Origin: Brotonthovivens ammoniilytica
Lineage (GTDB): Bacteria; Bacillota; Clostridia; Lachnospirales; Lachnospiraceae
NCBI RefSeq assembly: GCF_025566885.1
Contig: NZ_JAOQJQ010000001.1
Span: forward strand, 62,001-126,000
Reading direction: 5' to 3'
Length of the DNA stretch: 64,000 nt
Shown here: piece by piece, positions 25,297 through 34,227 of the stretch
Numbering within the stretch: the first letter of the stretch is position 1
Layout: each line of letters opens with the position of its first letter
The notes under the pieces: model-generated
Seen by the model: only the letters and a program-made list of their open reading frames with translations
Told to the model about the DNA's origin: nothing
The model's database searches: none
Translations under genes and position numbers: made by a program

Positions 25297-26403
25297 ATGG
25301 AACAGTTTATAATGAAAACAAAAGTATATATGGGTAAATCCGCCCTTGAACATTTAAAGGATTTTCAGATACGGCGGGCATTTATCATTTGTGACCCGTT
25401 TATGGCAGAATCCGGTATGGTGAAAAGGATTACGGACTGCCTTGACAGACAGCAGGCAGTATATGAGATTTTTTCTGAAGTTGTTCCTGATCCGGATATC
25501 CATGTGGTGACAAAAGGAATTGGACATATGACAGCCTTTGCCCCGGATACGTTAATTGCCCTGGGAGGGGGATCTGCCATTGATACCGCAAAAGCAGTCC
25601 GCTATATTTACGAACAGGGAACCAGTGAGAAAAAGAAATGTCTTATTGCCATTCCAACAACAAGCGGAACCGGCAGTGAGGTTACATCATTTTCAGTGAT
25701 CACAGACAGAGAAAAAAATGTGAAATATCCGCTGCGGGATGATGCAATGGTACCGGATGTGGCACTGCTTGACCCTGAGCTGGTAGTCAGCGTCCCGGCA
25801 GCAGTTACAGCAGATACAGGAATGGATGTGCTGACACATGCTCTGGAAGCCTGTGCCTCAGAGAAAGCCTGCGATTTTGGCGATGCATTTGCAGAAAAAG
25901 CGGTGAAACTGATTTTTGATTATCTGGAAACTGCAGTGAAAAATGGAGAAAACCAGGATGCGAGAGAACGGGTGCACAATGCATCCTGCATGGCGGGCGT
26001 TGCATTCAACAGCACTTCACTTGGACTGTGTCATGGAATGGCACATGCCCTGGGGGCAAAATTTCATATTTCACACGGAAGAAGCAACGCCATGCTGCTT
26101 TCCCATATTATCGCTTATAATGCGGAAACGGCGGCGGAACGGTATACAAAGGCAGCGTCAGTTCTGGGGATTTCAAGTCCAACCGGAAAAACAGCTGCAT
26201 TAAATCTTTCCAGAAAAGTAAAACAGCTGAGGGATAAGATTGGTATTCCGGAAAAAGTTACTTCTCTTGGTATTTCAAGAAAGGAATTTCTGGATGCGGT
26301 ACCTGAAATGGCAGAAACTGCACTGAAGGATCCATGTACGGAAACAAACCCGAGAAAGCCGGTTCTGGCGGAGATTGAACAGATTTTTGCAAAACTGGTA
26401 TAA
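25297..26403 (+). CDS. eutG: Iron-containing alcohol dehydrogenase EutG/PduQ type
   Basis: A 368-residue Fe-dependent ADH reducing acetaldehyde to ethanol and regenerating NAD+. It has the nucleotide motif GGGSAIDTAKA (about 88-98), IPTTSGTGSEVTSFSVIT, the metal ligands in DVLTHALEACAS and GLCHGMAHALGAKFHISHG. Length fits PduQ/EutG. CGGAGG is 8 bases upstream. Its place in the same operon implies it works inside or on the compartment. Confidence 0.93.
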   Translation: MEQFIMKTKVYMGKSALEHLKDFQIRRAFIICDPFMAESGMVKRITDCLDRQQAVYEIFSEVVPDPDIHVVTKGIGHMTAFAPDTLIALGGGSAIDTAKAVRYIYEQGTSEKKKCLIAIPTTSGTGSEVTSFSVITDREKNVKYPLRDDAMVPDVALLDPELVVSVPAAVTADTGMDVLTHALEACASEKACDFGDAFAEKAVKLIFDYLETAVKNGENQDARERVHNASCMAGVAFNSTSLGLCHGMAHALGAKFHISHGRSNAMLLSHIIAYNAETAAERYTKAASVLGISSPTGKTAALNLSRKVKQLRDKIGIPEKVTSLGISRKEFLDAVPEMAETALKDPCTETNPRKPVLAEIEQIFAKLV

Positions 26404-26424
26404 CAGATAAAAGAGGTACATAAT

Positions 26425-26649
26425 ATGGAAATGGATCACACTACATTCGACTGGACGCTGAATTATGATGAAATTGATTATATAATAGAAGGAACGCTGT
26501 CAATTATTAAAAACGGAAAGAAAGTGACGGCGGGACCAGGAGAAATTATACTGATTCCTCATGGTTCTTCCATACAGTTTCAGGTGGAGGAACATGCTAG
26601 ATTTCTGTATATTACATATCCGGCTGACTGGGCAAATACAACTGAATAG
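26425..26649 (+). CDS. Cupin-only EutQ-like protein (short)
   Basis: A 74-residue protein equal to the C-terminal cupin half of EutQ: FDWTLNYDEIDYIIEGTLSI and AGPGEIILIPHGSSIQFQ followed by ARFLYITYPADW. Full EutQ proteins are roughly two to three times longer, and the N-terminal part is absent here, with no remnant between the eutG stop and the start codon. AAAGAGG precedes the ATG. It ends the operon. Whether it keeps the acetate kinase activity described for EutQ is unknown. Confidence 0.8.
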   Translation: MEMDHTTFDWTLNYDEIDYIIEGTLSIIKNGKKVTAGPGEIILIPHGSSIQFQVEEHARFLYITYPADWANTTE

Positions 26650-26661
26650 AAATACGAAAGG

Positions 26662-26713
26662 AAGTATCCCTATAGTCAGGCACAAAAATGTGTTTTATGG
26701 GGATACTTTTTAT
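26662..26713 (+). terminator. Terminator of the eut operon
   Basis: AAGTATCCC (26662-26670) pairs with GGGATACTT (26700-26708), followed by a T run. The loop holds a second small hairpin, GCACAAAAATGTGT. It is placed just after the eutQ-like stop. Confidence 0.8.
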
Positions 26714-26841
26714 GTCAGTGAATACTTTCTTTTTTGGTGAGAATATTGTATAGTCGATTAAGGAAAGAAATTTTGTAATTGAGAAGTAATCAGCAGTTGA
26801 TACATACAGGTTAACTGAGGATACTATGAAAGGAAATAAAA

Positions 26842-27639
26842 ATGATTATAATTGATTCTCATATGCATTCTTCTTTTTCTTCAGACAGTCAGGCGGATCC
26901 GGAAGAGATGATTAAGCAGGCAATTCATAAGCGTTTCCGCTATATCTGCTTTACGGATCATCTGGAGTATGACTATCCGGGGGGCCAGTTTCACTTGGAT
27001 GTGGATCAGTATTTTAAAACACTGGGCCGGCTGAAAGAAAAATATGCTTCTGAAATCATATTGAATATCGGAGTGGAGCTTGGTCTGCAGCCCCATCTTA
27101 AGGCGCGGTTTGAGCAGCTGCTGTCTAAGTATTCTTTTGATTTTATTATTGGGTCTACACATATTGTTAACCGGATAGATCCTTATTACCCGGACTTCTT
27201 CTTGAATCGGACGGAAAAGGACGCATATGAGGAATATTTTGAATGTGTATATCAGAATGTACAGGCGTTTTCTGACTGTGATGTGCTTGGACATCTTGAC
27301 TATGTGGTGCGGTACGGTCCAAACCGGAATCGTTTTTATACTTATGCAAAGCACAAAGACATTATAGATGAAATATTAAAGTATCTGATTGATCATGGAA
27401 TCGGACTGGAGATTAACACCAGCGGATTCCGGTATGGCCTTGGGCACCCGTCCCCCCATGAAGACGTGCTGGAACGTTATCATGAGCTGGGGGGAGAAAT
27501 TATAACCATCGGATCAGATGCCCACAGTCCGGAATATTTTTCTTATGAATTTACAAAAGCACAGAATATCCTGAAATCCTGCGGTTTTTCTTATTATACT
27601 TATTTTAAAGAGCGCAGGCCTGAATTTGTAAAGCTTTGA
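26842..27639 (+). CDS. PHP-domain histidinol-phosphatase-like protein
   Basis: A 265-residue PHP phosphoesterase of the HisJ/HisK type. Metal motifs are DSHMHSSFSSDS (about 4-15), FTDHLEYD (about 37-44), ELG, GSTHIV, HLDYVVRYG and GSDAHSPE. Predicted substrate is histidinol phosphate, though isolated PHP proteins may act on other phosphates. No other his gene is nearby. A weak AAAGGAAA site precedes the ATG. Confidence 0.85.
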   Translation: MIIIDSHMHSSFSSDSQADPEEMIKQAIHKRFRYICFTDHLEYDYPGGQFHLDVDQYFKTLGRLKEKYASEIILNIGVELGLQPHLKARFEQLLSKYSFDFIIGSTHIVNRIDPYYPDFFLNRTEKDAYEEYFECVYQNVQAFSDCDVLGHLDYVVRYGPNRNRFYTYAKHKDIIDEILKYLIDHGIGLEINTSGFRYGLGHPSPHEDVLERYHELGGEIITIGSDAHSPEYFSYEFTKAQNILKSCGFSYYTYFKERRPEFVKL

Positions 27640-27685
27640 TCCGGCAGCTCAACATATCTTTGTCAGTCTGTACAGAACAGATAGG

Positions 27686-28486
27686 TCAAAGGGGAAGGAA
27701 TACCGGCGACCGTTTTGCGAAATAACAGTATTCCTTAAATCCGCAGTCCTGCAGAAGTTTGCCGGCTCTGTGAAAATTCCGGGCAATTTCTTCCGGTGAA
27801 TGTGCATCAGAACCGGCGGTGATGATACGGCCGCCCAGCTCATAATATCGTTTCAGTATTTCCCGATGAGGATTTTCCTGTCTGCAGGCGGAAGAAAACC
27901 CGCCTGTATTTATTTCCAGGCCTTTTTCCATAGAAATTAGTTTTTTCAGGATATCGTCAATGAGTTTTTGGCAGGAAGGATAAGTATATGCCGGTACCGG
28001 CGGATTTCCATACCTTGTGACGTAATCCAGATGTCCATAGACGTCAAAGTCGCTGAAGCAGGATAGGTTTTCCAGGATGGAAGAGAAATATTTTATATAT
28101 GCTTCCTCCTGGCTGATTCCGGAAAAGTATTCGCAGTAGTATGGGTCCATCCCCTGGGCAGTATGCGAGGAGGCAATGACAAAATCAAACGTATTGGAAG
28201 CAGTAATCTGACTGTGTATTTGGGCCAGATGAGGCTGCAGACCGATTTCGATACCGAATCCGATTGTAATCTGACTTTTATATTTTTGTTTCAGCCGGGG
28301 CAGACACTCTGCATATTCATCAAGAGAGAGTAAAAACAGCTCCGGCTCCTTTGGATAATCATAGTCCAGATGATCGGTAATACAGATACCGGAAAGACCA
28401 AGCTTTAGTGCCTGATGAATCATAAGCTCCGGGGCAGCGTCGCTGTCTCCGGAAAAGTTCGTGTGCATATGCGTGTCCCACAGCAT
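27686..28486 (-). CDS. PHP-domain histidinol-phosphatase-like protein, convergent paralogue
   Basis: A 266-residue PHP protein clearly related to its convergent neighbour: WDTHMHTNFSGDSD, ITDHLDYDYP, SSHTAQGMDPYY, YGHLDYVTRYG and GSDAHSPEEIA. The start at 28486 has AGGAGGT 8 bases upstream; the longer frame upstream is hydrophobic, non-family sequence. The two stop codons are 46 bases apart. Two such enzymes may differ in substrate. Confidence 0.85.
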   Translation of the reverse strand: MLWDTHMHTNFSGDSDAAPELMIHQALKLGLSGICITDHLDYDYPKEPELFLLSLDEYAECLPRLKQKYKSQITIGFGIEIGLQPHLAQIHSQITASNTFDFVIASSHTAQGMDPYYCEYFSGISQEEAYIKYFSSILENLSCFSDFDVYGHLDYVTRYGNPPVPAYTYPSCQKLIDDILKKLISMEKGLEINTGGFSSACRQENPHREILKRYYELGGRIITAGSDAHSPEEIARNFHRAGKLLQDCGFKEYCYFAKRSPVFLPL

Positions 28487-28836
28487 AAAGGTTACCTCCT
28501 GTTTTCGTAAAAATGTTCTGAAATAACGAAGTATTTTTTCTGATACAAGTATAATATTTGGATATATTTCACATATTATCATAAGTGACACTGACGGATT
28601 TGTCAAAAACTGGATGAAGGCTATTTTTTTGATTGTAAAAAATGATTGAAAATATAGGCAGAAAAGAACATATAGTGAAAAAATTAACAAAGTTAAAAGT
28701 AACGATTAAAATCTATTGAATTTATAGTTTAAATTCGTTACAATAGTTTCAGATGGGTAATCACTCCAAAAGATTTTAAAAGTGACTGCTCAGACAAATA
28801 AAACATTCAAAATTCTAATTCTAGGAGGAATGAAAC
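28487..28836. promoter_or_regulatory. Intergenic region with the gap promoter
   Basis: A 350-base AT-rich gap between divergent genes. A good promoter reads TTGAAT (28716-28721), a 17-base spacer, then TACAAT (28739-28744), giving a gap leader of about 85 bases. AGGAGG is at 28824-28829. Nothing else was recognised. Confidence 0.65.
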
Positions 28837-29850
28837 ATGGCAGTAAAAGTAGCAATTAATGGTTTTGGACGTATCGGTCGTCTTGCATTCAGACAGATGT
28901 TTGGAGCAGAAGGTTATGAAATCGTGGCAATCAATGATCTGACAAGCCCGAAGATGCTTGCTCATTTATTAAAATACGATTCTTCACAGGGTAAATATGA
29001 GAAAGCAGACACAGTAACTGCCGGTGAAGATTCTATCACAGTTGATGGAAAAGAAATTAAAATTTATGCAGAACCAGACGCAAACAACTGCCCATGGGGA
29101 GCATTAGACGTAGATGTTGTACTAGAGTGCTCCGGATTTTATACATCAAAAGCAAAAGCTCAGGCTCATATCAATGCAGGTGCTAAAAAGGTTGTTATCT
29201 CAGCGCCGGCAGGAAATGATCTTCCAACGGTTGTTTTCAACGTTAATCATGAAACACTGAAAGCTGACGACACAATTATCTCAGCAGCTTCTTGTACCAC
29301 TAACTGCCTTGCACCAATGACAAAAGCTTTAAATGATCTTGCACCAATCAAATCCGGTATTATGTGTACCATCCACGCTTACACAGGCGATCAGATGACA
29401 CTTGATGGACCACAGAGAAAAGGTGATTTAAGAAGATCCCGTGCAGCAGCTGTAAATATTGTTCCAAACAGCACCGGTGCAGCAAAAGCAATCGGACTTG
29501 TTATTCCTGAATTATCAGGTAAATTAATCGGTGCAGCTCAGCGTGTTCCTACACCAACAGGTTCTACAACTATTTTAAATGCTGTTGTAGAAGGAAACGT
29601 AACAGTTGATGATATCAATGCAGCAATGAAAGCAGCTTCCGATGAATCTTTCGGATACAATACAGATGAAATCGTATCTTCCGATATTGTAGGTATGAGA
29701 TATGGTTCCTTATTCGATGCAACACAGACAATGGTGCTTCCATTAGACAACGGAACTACACAGGTTCAGGTTGTTTCCTGGTATGACAATGAAAACAGTT
29801 ATACAAGCCAGATGGTTCGTACAATTAAATACTTTGCTGAGTTAGCATAA
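28837..29850 (+). CDS. gap: Glyceraldehyde-3-phosphate dehydrogenase
   Basis: A 337-residue type I GAPDH of glycolysis. NAD-binding NGFGRIGRLAFRQ (8-20), D34 consistent with NAD specificity, catalytic C153 in SAASCTTNCLAP, and NIVPNSTGAAKAIGLV, VPTPTGS and WYDNENSY are all present. It heads the cluster gap-pgk-tpiA-gpmI. It has its own promoter and a strong terminator, and the codon use is biased toward A/T-ending forms as expected for high expression. Confidence 0.98.
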   Translation: MAVKVAINGFGRIGRLAFRQMFGAEGYEIVAINDLTSPKMLAHLLKYDSSQGKYEKADTVTAGEDSITVDGKEIKIYAEPDANNCPWGALDVDVVLECSGFYTSKAKAQAHINAGAKKVVISAPAGNDLPTVVFNVNHETLKADDTIISAASCTTNCLAPMTKALNDLAPIKSGIMCTIHAYTGDQMTLDGPQRKGDLRRSRAAAVNIVPNSTGAAKAIGLVIPELSGKLIGAAQRVPTPTGSTTILNAVVEGNVTVDDINAAMKAASDESFGYNTDEIVSSDIVGMRYGSLFDATQTMVLPLDNGTTQVQVVSWYDNENSYTSQMVRTIKYFAELA

Positions 29851-29893
29851 TCTGTTTTAATAACCATAAAAGGACAATATGGTAGACAAGCTT

Positions 29894-29930
29894 GAGGTCC
29901 GGCCTAAAGAGGGCCGGGCCTCTTTTTTAT
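29894..29930 (+). terminator. Terminator after gap
   Basis: GAGGTCCGGCC (29894-29904) pairs with GGCCGGGCCTC (29912-29922) around a short loop, followed by TTTTTTAT. A classic intrinsic terminator separating gap from pgk. Confidence 0.9.
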
Positions 29931-30013
29931 ACAACAGGAAATGTTGTTTCTAGCTGTATAAAACGCTATGTGAGGAGGCACACTGGCACAAAGATGAAAC
30001 TTGTCGTAAACCA

Positions 30014-30056
30014 CCGCCCTCGGCGCGGGAATGTGCCGAGACACATTCTTTTTTAG
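30014..30056 (+). terminator. Second terminator-like hairpin before pgk (repeat module T relative)
   Basis: GAATGTG (30029-30035) pairs with CACATTC (30042-30048), followed by TTTTTT and then the pgk AGGAGG. The preceding CCGCC...GGCGCGG resembles module T of the dispersed repeat. It lies between gap and pgk and may limit readthrough into pgk. Confidence 0.65.
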
Positions 30057-30066
30057 GAGGAATTTC

Positions 30067-31272
30067 ATGTTAAATAAAAAATCAATTGACGATATTAATG
30101 TAAAGGGATTAAAAGTGCTTTGCAGATGTGATTTTAACGTACCTTTAAAGGAGGGAAAGATCACAGACGAAAACCGTCTTGTTGCAGCTCTTCCCACAAT
30201 TAAAAAACTCATGGCTGACGGAGGAAAAGTAATTCTTTGTTCCCATCTTGGAAAGCCAAAGGGAGAGCCAAAGCCGGAATTGTCATTGGCGCCGGTGGCA
30301 GTACGCCTTTCAGAGCTTCTGGGACAGGAAGTAAAGTTTGCGGCAGATCCGGAAGTCGTAGGTGCAAATGCAAAAGCAGCAGTGGATGCAATGAAAGACG
30401 GAGACGTTGTTTTGCTTGAAAATACACGTTACCGTGCAGAGGAAACTAAAAACGGAGAAGCATTCAGTAAAGATCTGGCGTCTCTTTGCGATGTATTTGT
30501 AAACGATGCCTTCGGTACCGCACACCGGGCACACTGCTCCAATGTCGGGGTGGCACAGCTTGTGGATACAGCAGTGGTAGGCTACCTGATGCAGAAAGAA
30601 ATTGATTTCCTGGGCAATGCAGTTAATAATCCTCAGAGGCCATTTGTTGCAATCCTGGGCGGCGCAAAAGTAGCTGACAAATTAAACGTAATTTCAAACC
30701 TTCTGGAGAAATGCGATACGCTGATTATCGGCGGCGGCATGGCTTATACCTTCTTAAAAGCAAAGGGCTATGAGACGGGAGCATCTTTGGTAGACGATAC
30801 AAAAATCGACTATTGTAAAGAAATGATGGAGAAGGCAGAGAAGCTTGGAAAGAAACTGCTTCTGCCGGAAGACACAGCCATTGCGGCAGTATTCCCTGAT
30901 CCAATTGACGCAGGAATTGATGTATCTTATGTAGCAGCTGATAAAATTCCTTCCGATAAAATGGGTCTGGATATCGGACCGGTTACTTCAAAGCTTTACG
31001 CAGATGCAGTAGCCAGTGCAAAAACTGTTGTATGGAACGGACCTATGGGCGTATTTGAAAATCCGGTTCTGGCAAAAGGAACCATTGCAGTAGCAAAAGC
31101 TCTGGCGGAAACAGATGCAACAACCATTATCGGCGGCGGTGATTCTGCGGCAGCAGTAAACCAGCTGGGATTTGGCGATAAAATGACGCATATATCAACC
31201 GGCGGCGGCGCTTCCCTGGAATTTTTAGAAGGAAAAGATCTGCCGGGAGTTGTGGCAGCAAACGATAAATAA
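30067..31272 (+). CDS. pgk: Phosphoglycerate kinase
   Basis: A 401-residue PGK. The start at 30067 has TTAGGAGG 7 bases upstream and gives MLNKKSIDDINVKGLKVL; an upstream in-frame extension is hairpin DNA. Conserved VLCRCDFNVPL, SHLGKPKGEPKPELSL, FVNDAFGTAHRAH, AILGGAKVADKL, WNGPMGVFE and GGGDSAAAV are seen. Part of the glycolytic cluster; tpiA follows after 91 bases. Confidence 0.98.
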   Translation: MLNKKSIDDINVKGLKVLCRCDFNVPLKEGKITDENRLVAALPTIKKLMADGGKVILCSHLGKPKGEPKPELSLAPVAVRLSELLGQEVKFAADPEVVGANAKAAVDAMKDGDVVLLENTRYRAEETKNGEAFSKDLASLCDVFVNDAFGTAHRAHCSNVGVAQLVDTAVVGYLMQKEIDFLGNAVNNPQRPFVAILGGAKVADKLNVISNLLEKCDTLIIGGGMAYTFLKAKGYETGASLVDDTKIDYCKEMMEKAEKLGKKLLLPEDTAIAAVFPDPIDAGIDVSYVAADKIPSDKMGLDIGPVTSKLYADAVASAKTVVWNGPMGVFENPVLAKGTIAVAKALAETDATTIIGGGDSAAAVNQLGFGDKMTHISTGGGASLEFLEGKDLPGVVAANDK

Positions 31273-31363
31273 TAAATAGAGATAAAATATAGGACAAAAT
31301 TTAAAGACAAAATATAGAGACAAAAAGTCTGTGAGAGAAAGAAAATTCGGGAGGAATATTAGC

Positions 31364-32116
31364 ATGGCCAGAAGAAAAATTGTAGCGGGAAACTGGAAAA
31401 TGAACAAAACACCCAGCGAGGCAGTTGCCCTTGTAAATGAATTGAAGCCATTAGTAGCAAATGAAGAAGTAGATGTAGTATTCTGTGTACCGGCAATTGA
31501 CATTATCCCTGCTATGCAGGCTGCAGAAGGCAGCAATATCTGTATTGGGGCTGAAAATATGTACTATGAAGAAAAAGGTGCTTACACAGGTGAAATTGCA
31601 CCTGCAATGTTAGTAGATGCCGGCGTAAAATATGTAATTATCGGACATTCTGAGAGAAGAGAATATTTTGCGGAAACAGATGAGACGGTAAATGCAAAAG
31701 TATTAAAAGCATTTGAGCATAGTTTAACACCTATTATCTGCTGCGGTGAATCTCTGACACAGAGAGAGCAGGGAATTACTATCGACTGGATCCGCCAGCA
31801 GATTAAAATTGCATTTTTAAATGTAACAGCAGATCAGGCAAAAACAGCTGTGGTAGCTTATGAACCAATCTGGGCAATCGGCACCGGAAAGACAGCAACT
31901 ACTCAGCAGGCGCAGGAAGTATGCGCAGCTATCCGTGCGTGCATCAGAGAAATTTACGATGATGCAACTGCAGAAGCAATCCGTATTCAGTACGGCGGAT
32001 CTGTTAATGCAAAAACAGCTCCGGAATTATTCGCACAGCCAGATATTGACGGTGGTCTGGTTGGTGGAGCTTCTTTAAAAGCTGAATTCGGAGATATTGT
32101 AAACTATAACAAATAA
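31364..32116 (+). CDS. tpiA: Triosephosphate isomerase
   Basis: A 250-residue TIM-barrel isomerase. ATG 31364 follows GGGAGG by 9 bases and gives MARRKIVAGNWKMNKT. Catalytic residues lie in IIGHSERR (His) and AYEPIWAIGTGKTAT (Glu), with the phosphate-binding IRIQYGGSVN and GLVGGASL. An AT-rich repeated GACAAAATATAG stretch precedes the gene. Confidence 0.98.
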   Translation: MARRKIVAGNWKMNKTPSEAVALVNELKPLVANEEVDVVFCVPAIDIIPAMQAAEGSNICIGAENMYYEEKGAYTGEIAPAMLVDAGVKYVIIGHSERREYFAETDETVNAKVLKAFEHSLTPIICCGESLTQREQGITIDWIRQQIKIAFLNVTADQAKTAVVAYEPIWAIGTGKTATTQQAQEVCAAIRACIREIYDDATAEAIRIQYGGSVNAKTAPELFAQPDIDGGLVGGASLKAEFGDIVNYNK

Positions 32117-32134
32117 GAATTAGAATAAGAATGT

Positions 32135-32178
32135 AAAACCAAAGCTCGAAAATAATTTATTTTCGGGCTTGGTGGTTT
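32135..32178 (+). terminator. Stem-loop between tpiA and gpmI
   Basis: AAAACCAAAGCTCGAAAAT (from 32135) pairs with ATTTTCGGGCTTGGTGGTTT (to 32178) with G-U pairs and a short AATTT loop. It lacks a T tract after it, so it may be an RNA processing or stabilising hairpin rather than a terminator. Confidence 0.6.
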
Positions 32179-32193
32179 CTATGAGGAAATAGT

Positions 32194-33735
32194 ATGAGTA
32201 AAAAACCTACAGTTTTAATGATTTTAGACGGCTTTGGCTTAAATGACAAACATCAGGCCAACGCAGTTTTTGAAGGGAAGACACCTGTCATCGACGGATT
32301 GATGAAAGATTATCCTTTTGTAAAAGGATATGCCAGCGGTCTGGCAGTAGGTCTTCCGGAGGGACAGATGGGAAACTCTGAAGTAGGCCATCTGAACATG
32401 GGAGCAGGCCGTATCGTTTACCAGGAGCTCACAAGAATTACCAAAGAAATTCAAGATGGTGACTTCTTTAAAAACGAGGCGCTGTTGAAAGGCATCGCCA
32501 ATGTAAAGAAAAACAATTCTGCCCTTCATTTGTACGGCCTTTTGTCAGACGGAGGCGTGCACAGTCATAACACCCATCTGTACGGTCTTTTGGAACTTGC
32601 CAAAAGAGAAGGAATAAAAAAGGTATATGTTCACTGCTTTATGGACGGCAGAGATACTGCGCCCACATCCGGGAAAGGATTTATTGAAGAGCTGCAGCAG
32701 AAGATGAAGGAGATAGGTGTAGGAAAAATCGCTTCTGTTATGGGCCGTTATTATGTAATGGACCGGGATAACCGCTGGGAACGTGTGGAAAAAGCGTATC
32801 GTGCCCTGACCCTTGGAGAAGGAAACAAAGCTTTGGAGCCCTTAGAAGCCATACAGGCTTCTTATGATGCTGATGTAACAGATGAATTTGTAGTACCTGT
32901 AGTAATTCAGGAAAATGAAAAACCGGTTGCCGTTGTTCAGGATAAAGATACGGTGATCTTTTACAACTTCCGTCCCGACCGCGCCCGGGAAATTACCCGC
33001 GCTTTCTGTGCAGATGAATTTGATGGATTTGACCGGGGAGTCAGAAAAGATGTAACCTATATCTGCTTTACAGAATATGATGTGACCATTCCAAATAAAG
33101 AAGTTGCCTTCCATAAAGTAGAGTTAAAAAATACATTTGGAGAATACCTGGCAGCCCACGGAAAAACTCAGGCCCGGATTGCGGAAACAGAAAAATATGC
33201 CCATGTTACCTTTTTCTTTAACGGCGGTGTAGAAGAGCCAAATAAGGGCGAAGTCAGAATTCTGGTAAACTCCCCGAAGGTAGCTACCTATGACCTAAAG
33301 CCGGAAATGAGCGCCTATGAAGTCTGCGATAAACTAGTGGAGGCCATTAAATCCCAAAAGTATGATGTAATTATTATCAACTTTGCAAATCCGGATATGG
33401 TGGGACATACAGGCGTGGAATCAGCCGCAATCGCAGCGGTAGAAGCCGTTGACAGCTGTGTGGGAAGAGCAGTGGAAGCTTTAAAAGAAGTAGAGGGCCA
33501 GATGTTTTTGTGTGCCGATCATGGAAATGCAGAGCAGCTGGTGGACTATAACACCGGAGAGCCTTTTACAGCACACACAACCAACCCGGTTCCCTTTATT
33601 CTGATTAACTATGATCCTGCCTATACTTTGAAAGAAAACGGATGTCTGGCTGATATTGTTCCGACTTTAATAGAAATGATGGGCATGGAGCAGCCCGAAG
33701 AAATGACCGGGCATTCCTTATTAATAAGAAGGTAA
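32194..33735 (+). CDS. gpmI: 2,3-bisphosphoglycerate-independent phosphoglycerate mutase
   Basis: A 513-residue manganese-dependent iPGM of the alkaline phosphatase superfamily. MILDGFGL with the metal Asp, GQMGNSEVGHLNMGAGR with the phosphoserine Ser, HCFMDGRDTAP, FYNFRPDRARE, and FANPDMVGHTG and CADHGNAEQ are present. It closes the gap-pgk-tpiA-gpmI cluster. Full length for the family. Confidence 0.98.
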   Translation: MSKKPTVLMILDGFGLNDKHQANAVFEGKTPVIDGLMKDYPFVKGYASGLAVGLPEGQMGNSEVGHLNMGAGRIVYQELTRITKEIQDGDFFKNEALLKGIANVKKNNSALHLYGLLSDGGVHSHNTHLYGLLELAKREGIKKVYVHCFMDGRDTAPTSGKGFIEELQQKMKEIGVGKIASVMGRYYVMDRDNRWERVEKAYRALTLGEGNKALEPLEAIQASYDADVTDEFVVPVVIQENEKPVAVVQDKDTVIFYNFRPDRAREITRAFCADEFDGFDRGVRKDVTYICFTEYDVTIPNKEVAFHKVELKNTFGEYLAAHGKTQARIAETEKYAHVTFFFNGGVEEPNKGEVRILVNSPKVATYDLKPEMSAYEVCDKLVEAIKSQKYDVIIINFANPDMVGHTGVESAAIAAVEAVDSCVGRAVEALKEVEGQMFLCADHGNAEQLVDYNTGEPFTAHTTNPVPFILINYDPAYTLKENGCLADIVPTLIEMMGMEQPEEMTGHSLLIRR

Positions 33736-33758
33736 TGGGTCAAAGAAGTCTGTTGTTC

Positions 33759-33813
33759 TTAGGAATCGGTTTTCAGTTTTATCACAACACGGTATTTCTT
33801 ATAGCGTAAAAAA
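33759..33813 (-). repeat. Dispersed repeat module P, degenerate reverse copy
   Basis: On the minus strand: TTTTTTTACGCTATAAGAA, then the shared core GTGTTGTGATAA, then GATTCCTAAG. The core matches copies at 3551, 3711 and 56956 while the terminal arms have diverged from CTATAGGAA/TTCCTATAG. No module T is attached. Confidence 0.75.
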
Positions 33814-33815
33814 AT

Positions 33816-33868
33816 GAAAATTCCCTGTAAAGGAACCTGGTTTTGGGTTTCTTTACAGGGAATTTTTA
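33816..33868. terminator. Bidirectional terminator between gpmI and XRE gene
   Basis: An about 20-bp stem, AATTCCCTGTAAAG...CTTTACAGGGAATT, is flanked by A residues on the left and TTTTT on the right, so it can terminate both converging genes. It overlaps the last codons of the minus-strand regulator. Confidence 0.8.
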
Positions 33869-34227
33869 TCATCTGTCAGCTGCTGCAGGGATTTCATAAG
33901 ATCAATCAGTGCTTCTCTGGTCTCGGGAGAGGCATTGTGAAACATATCTATCACAAACTTTGGAACATACTGTACATTCCGGTCATCCTTCCAGCCAATT
34001 AAATAGTCCATACTTACATCAAAGATGCCGCACAGCATAATCAGCTTTTCCATGGAAAGGCTGGATTTTCCGCGTTCCACAGCACTGCAGTGTTTAATGG
34101 ATATATCAAGGGCTTCAGACAGCTGCTCCTGAGTCAGCTTTTTCTCCCGGCGCAGCAGAGCAATTCTTTTTCCAATCTGTAAATTTAGTGCATTTATCTT
34201 TGGCATATTCTGCATATGTTTCACCAT
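33853..34227 (-). CDS. XRE-family helix-turn-helix regulator
   Basis: A 124-residue DNA-binding protein. The HTH covers about residues 17-72: IGKRIALLRREKKLTQEQLSEAL, SIKHCSAVERGKSSLSMEKL. The C-terminal part (about 80-124) is helical. It is divergent from the polysaccharide operon starting at 34.5 kb, so it may regulate that operon; palindromes in the 277-base gap between them are candidate operators. An alternative start is Met5. Confidence 0.85.
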   Translation of the reverse strand: MVKHMQNMPKINALNLQIGKRIALLRREKKLTQEQLSEALDISIKHCSAVERGKSSLSMEKLIMLCGIFDVSMDYLIGWKDDRNVQYVPKFVIDMFHNASPETREALIDLMKSLQQLTDDKNSL

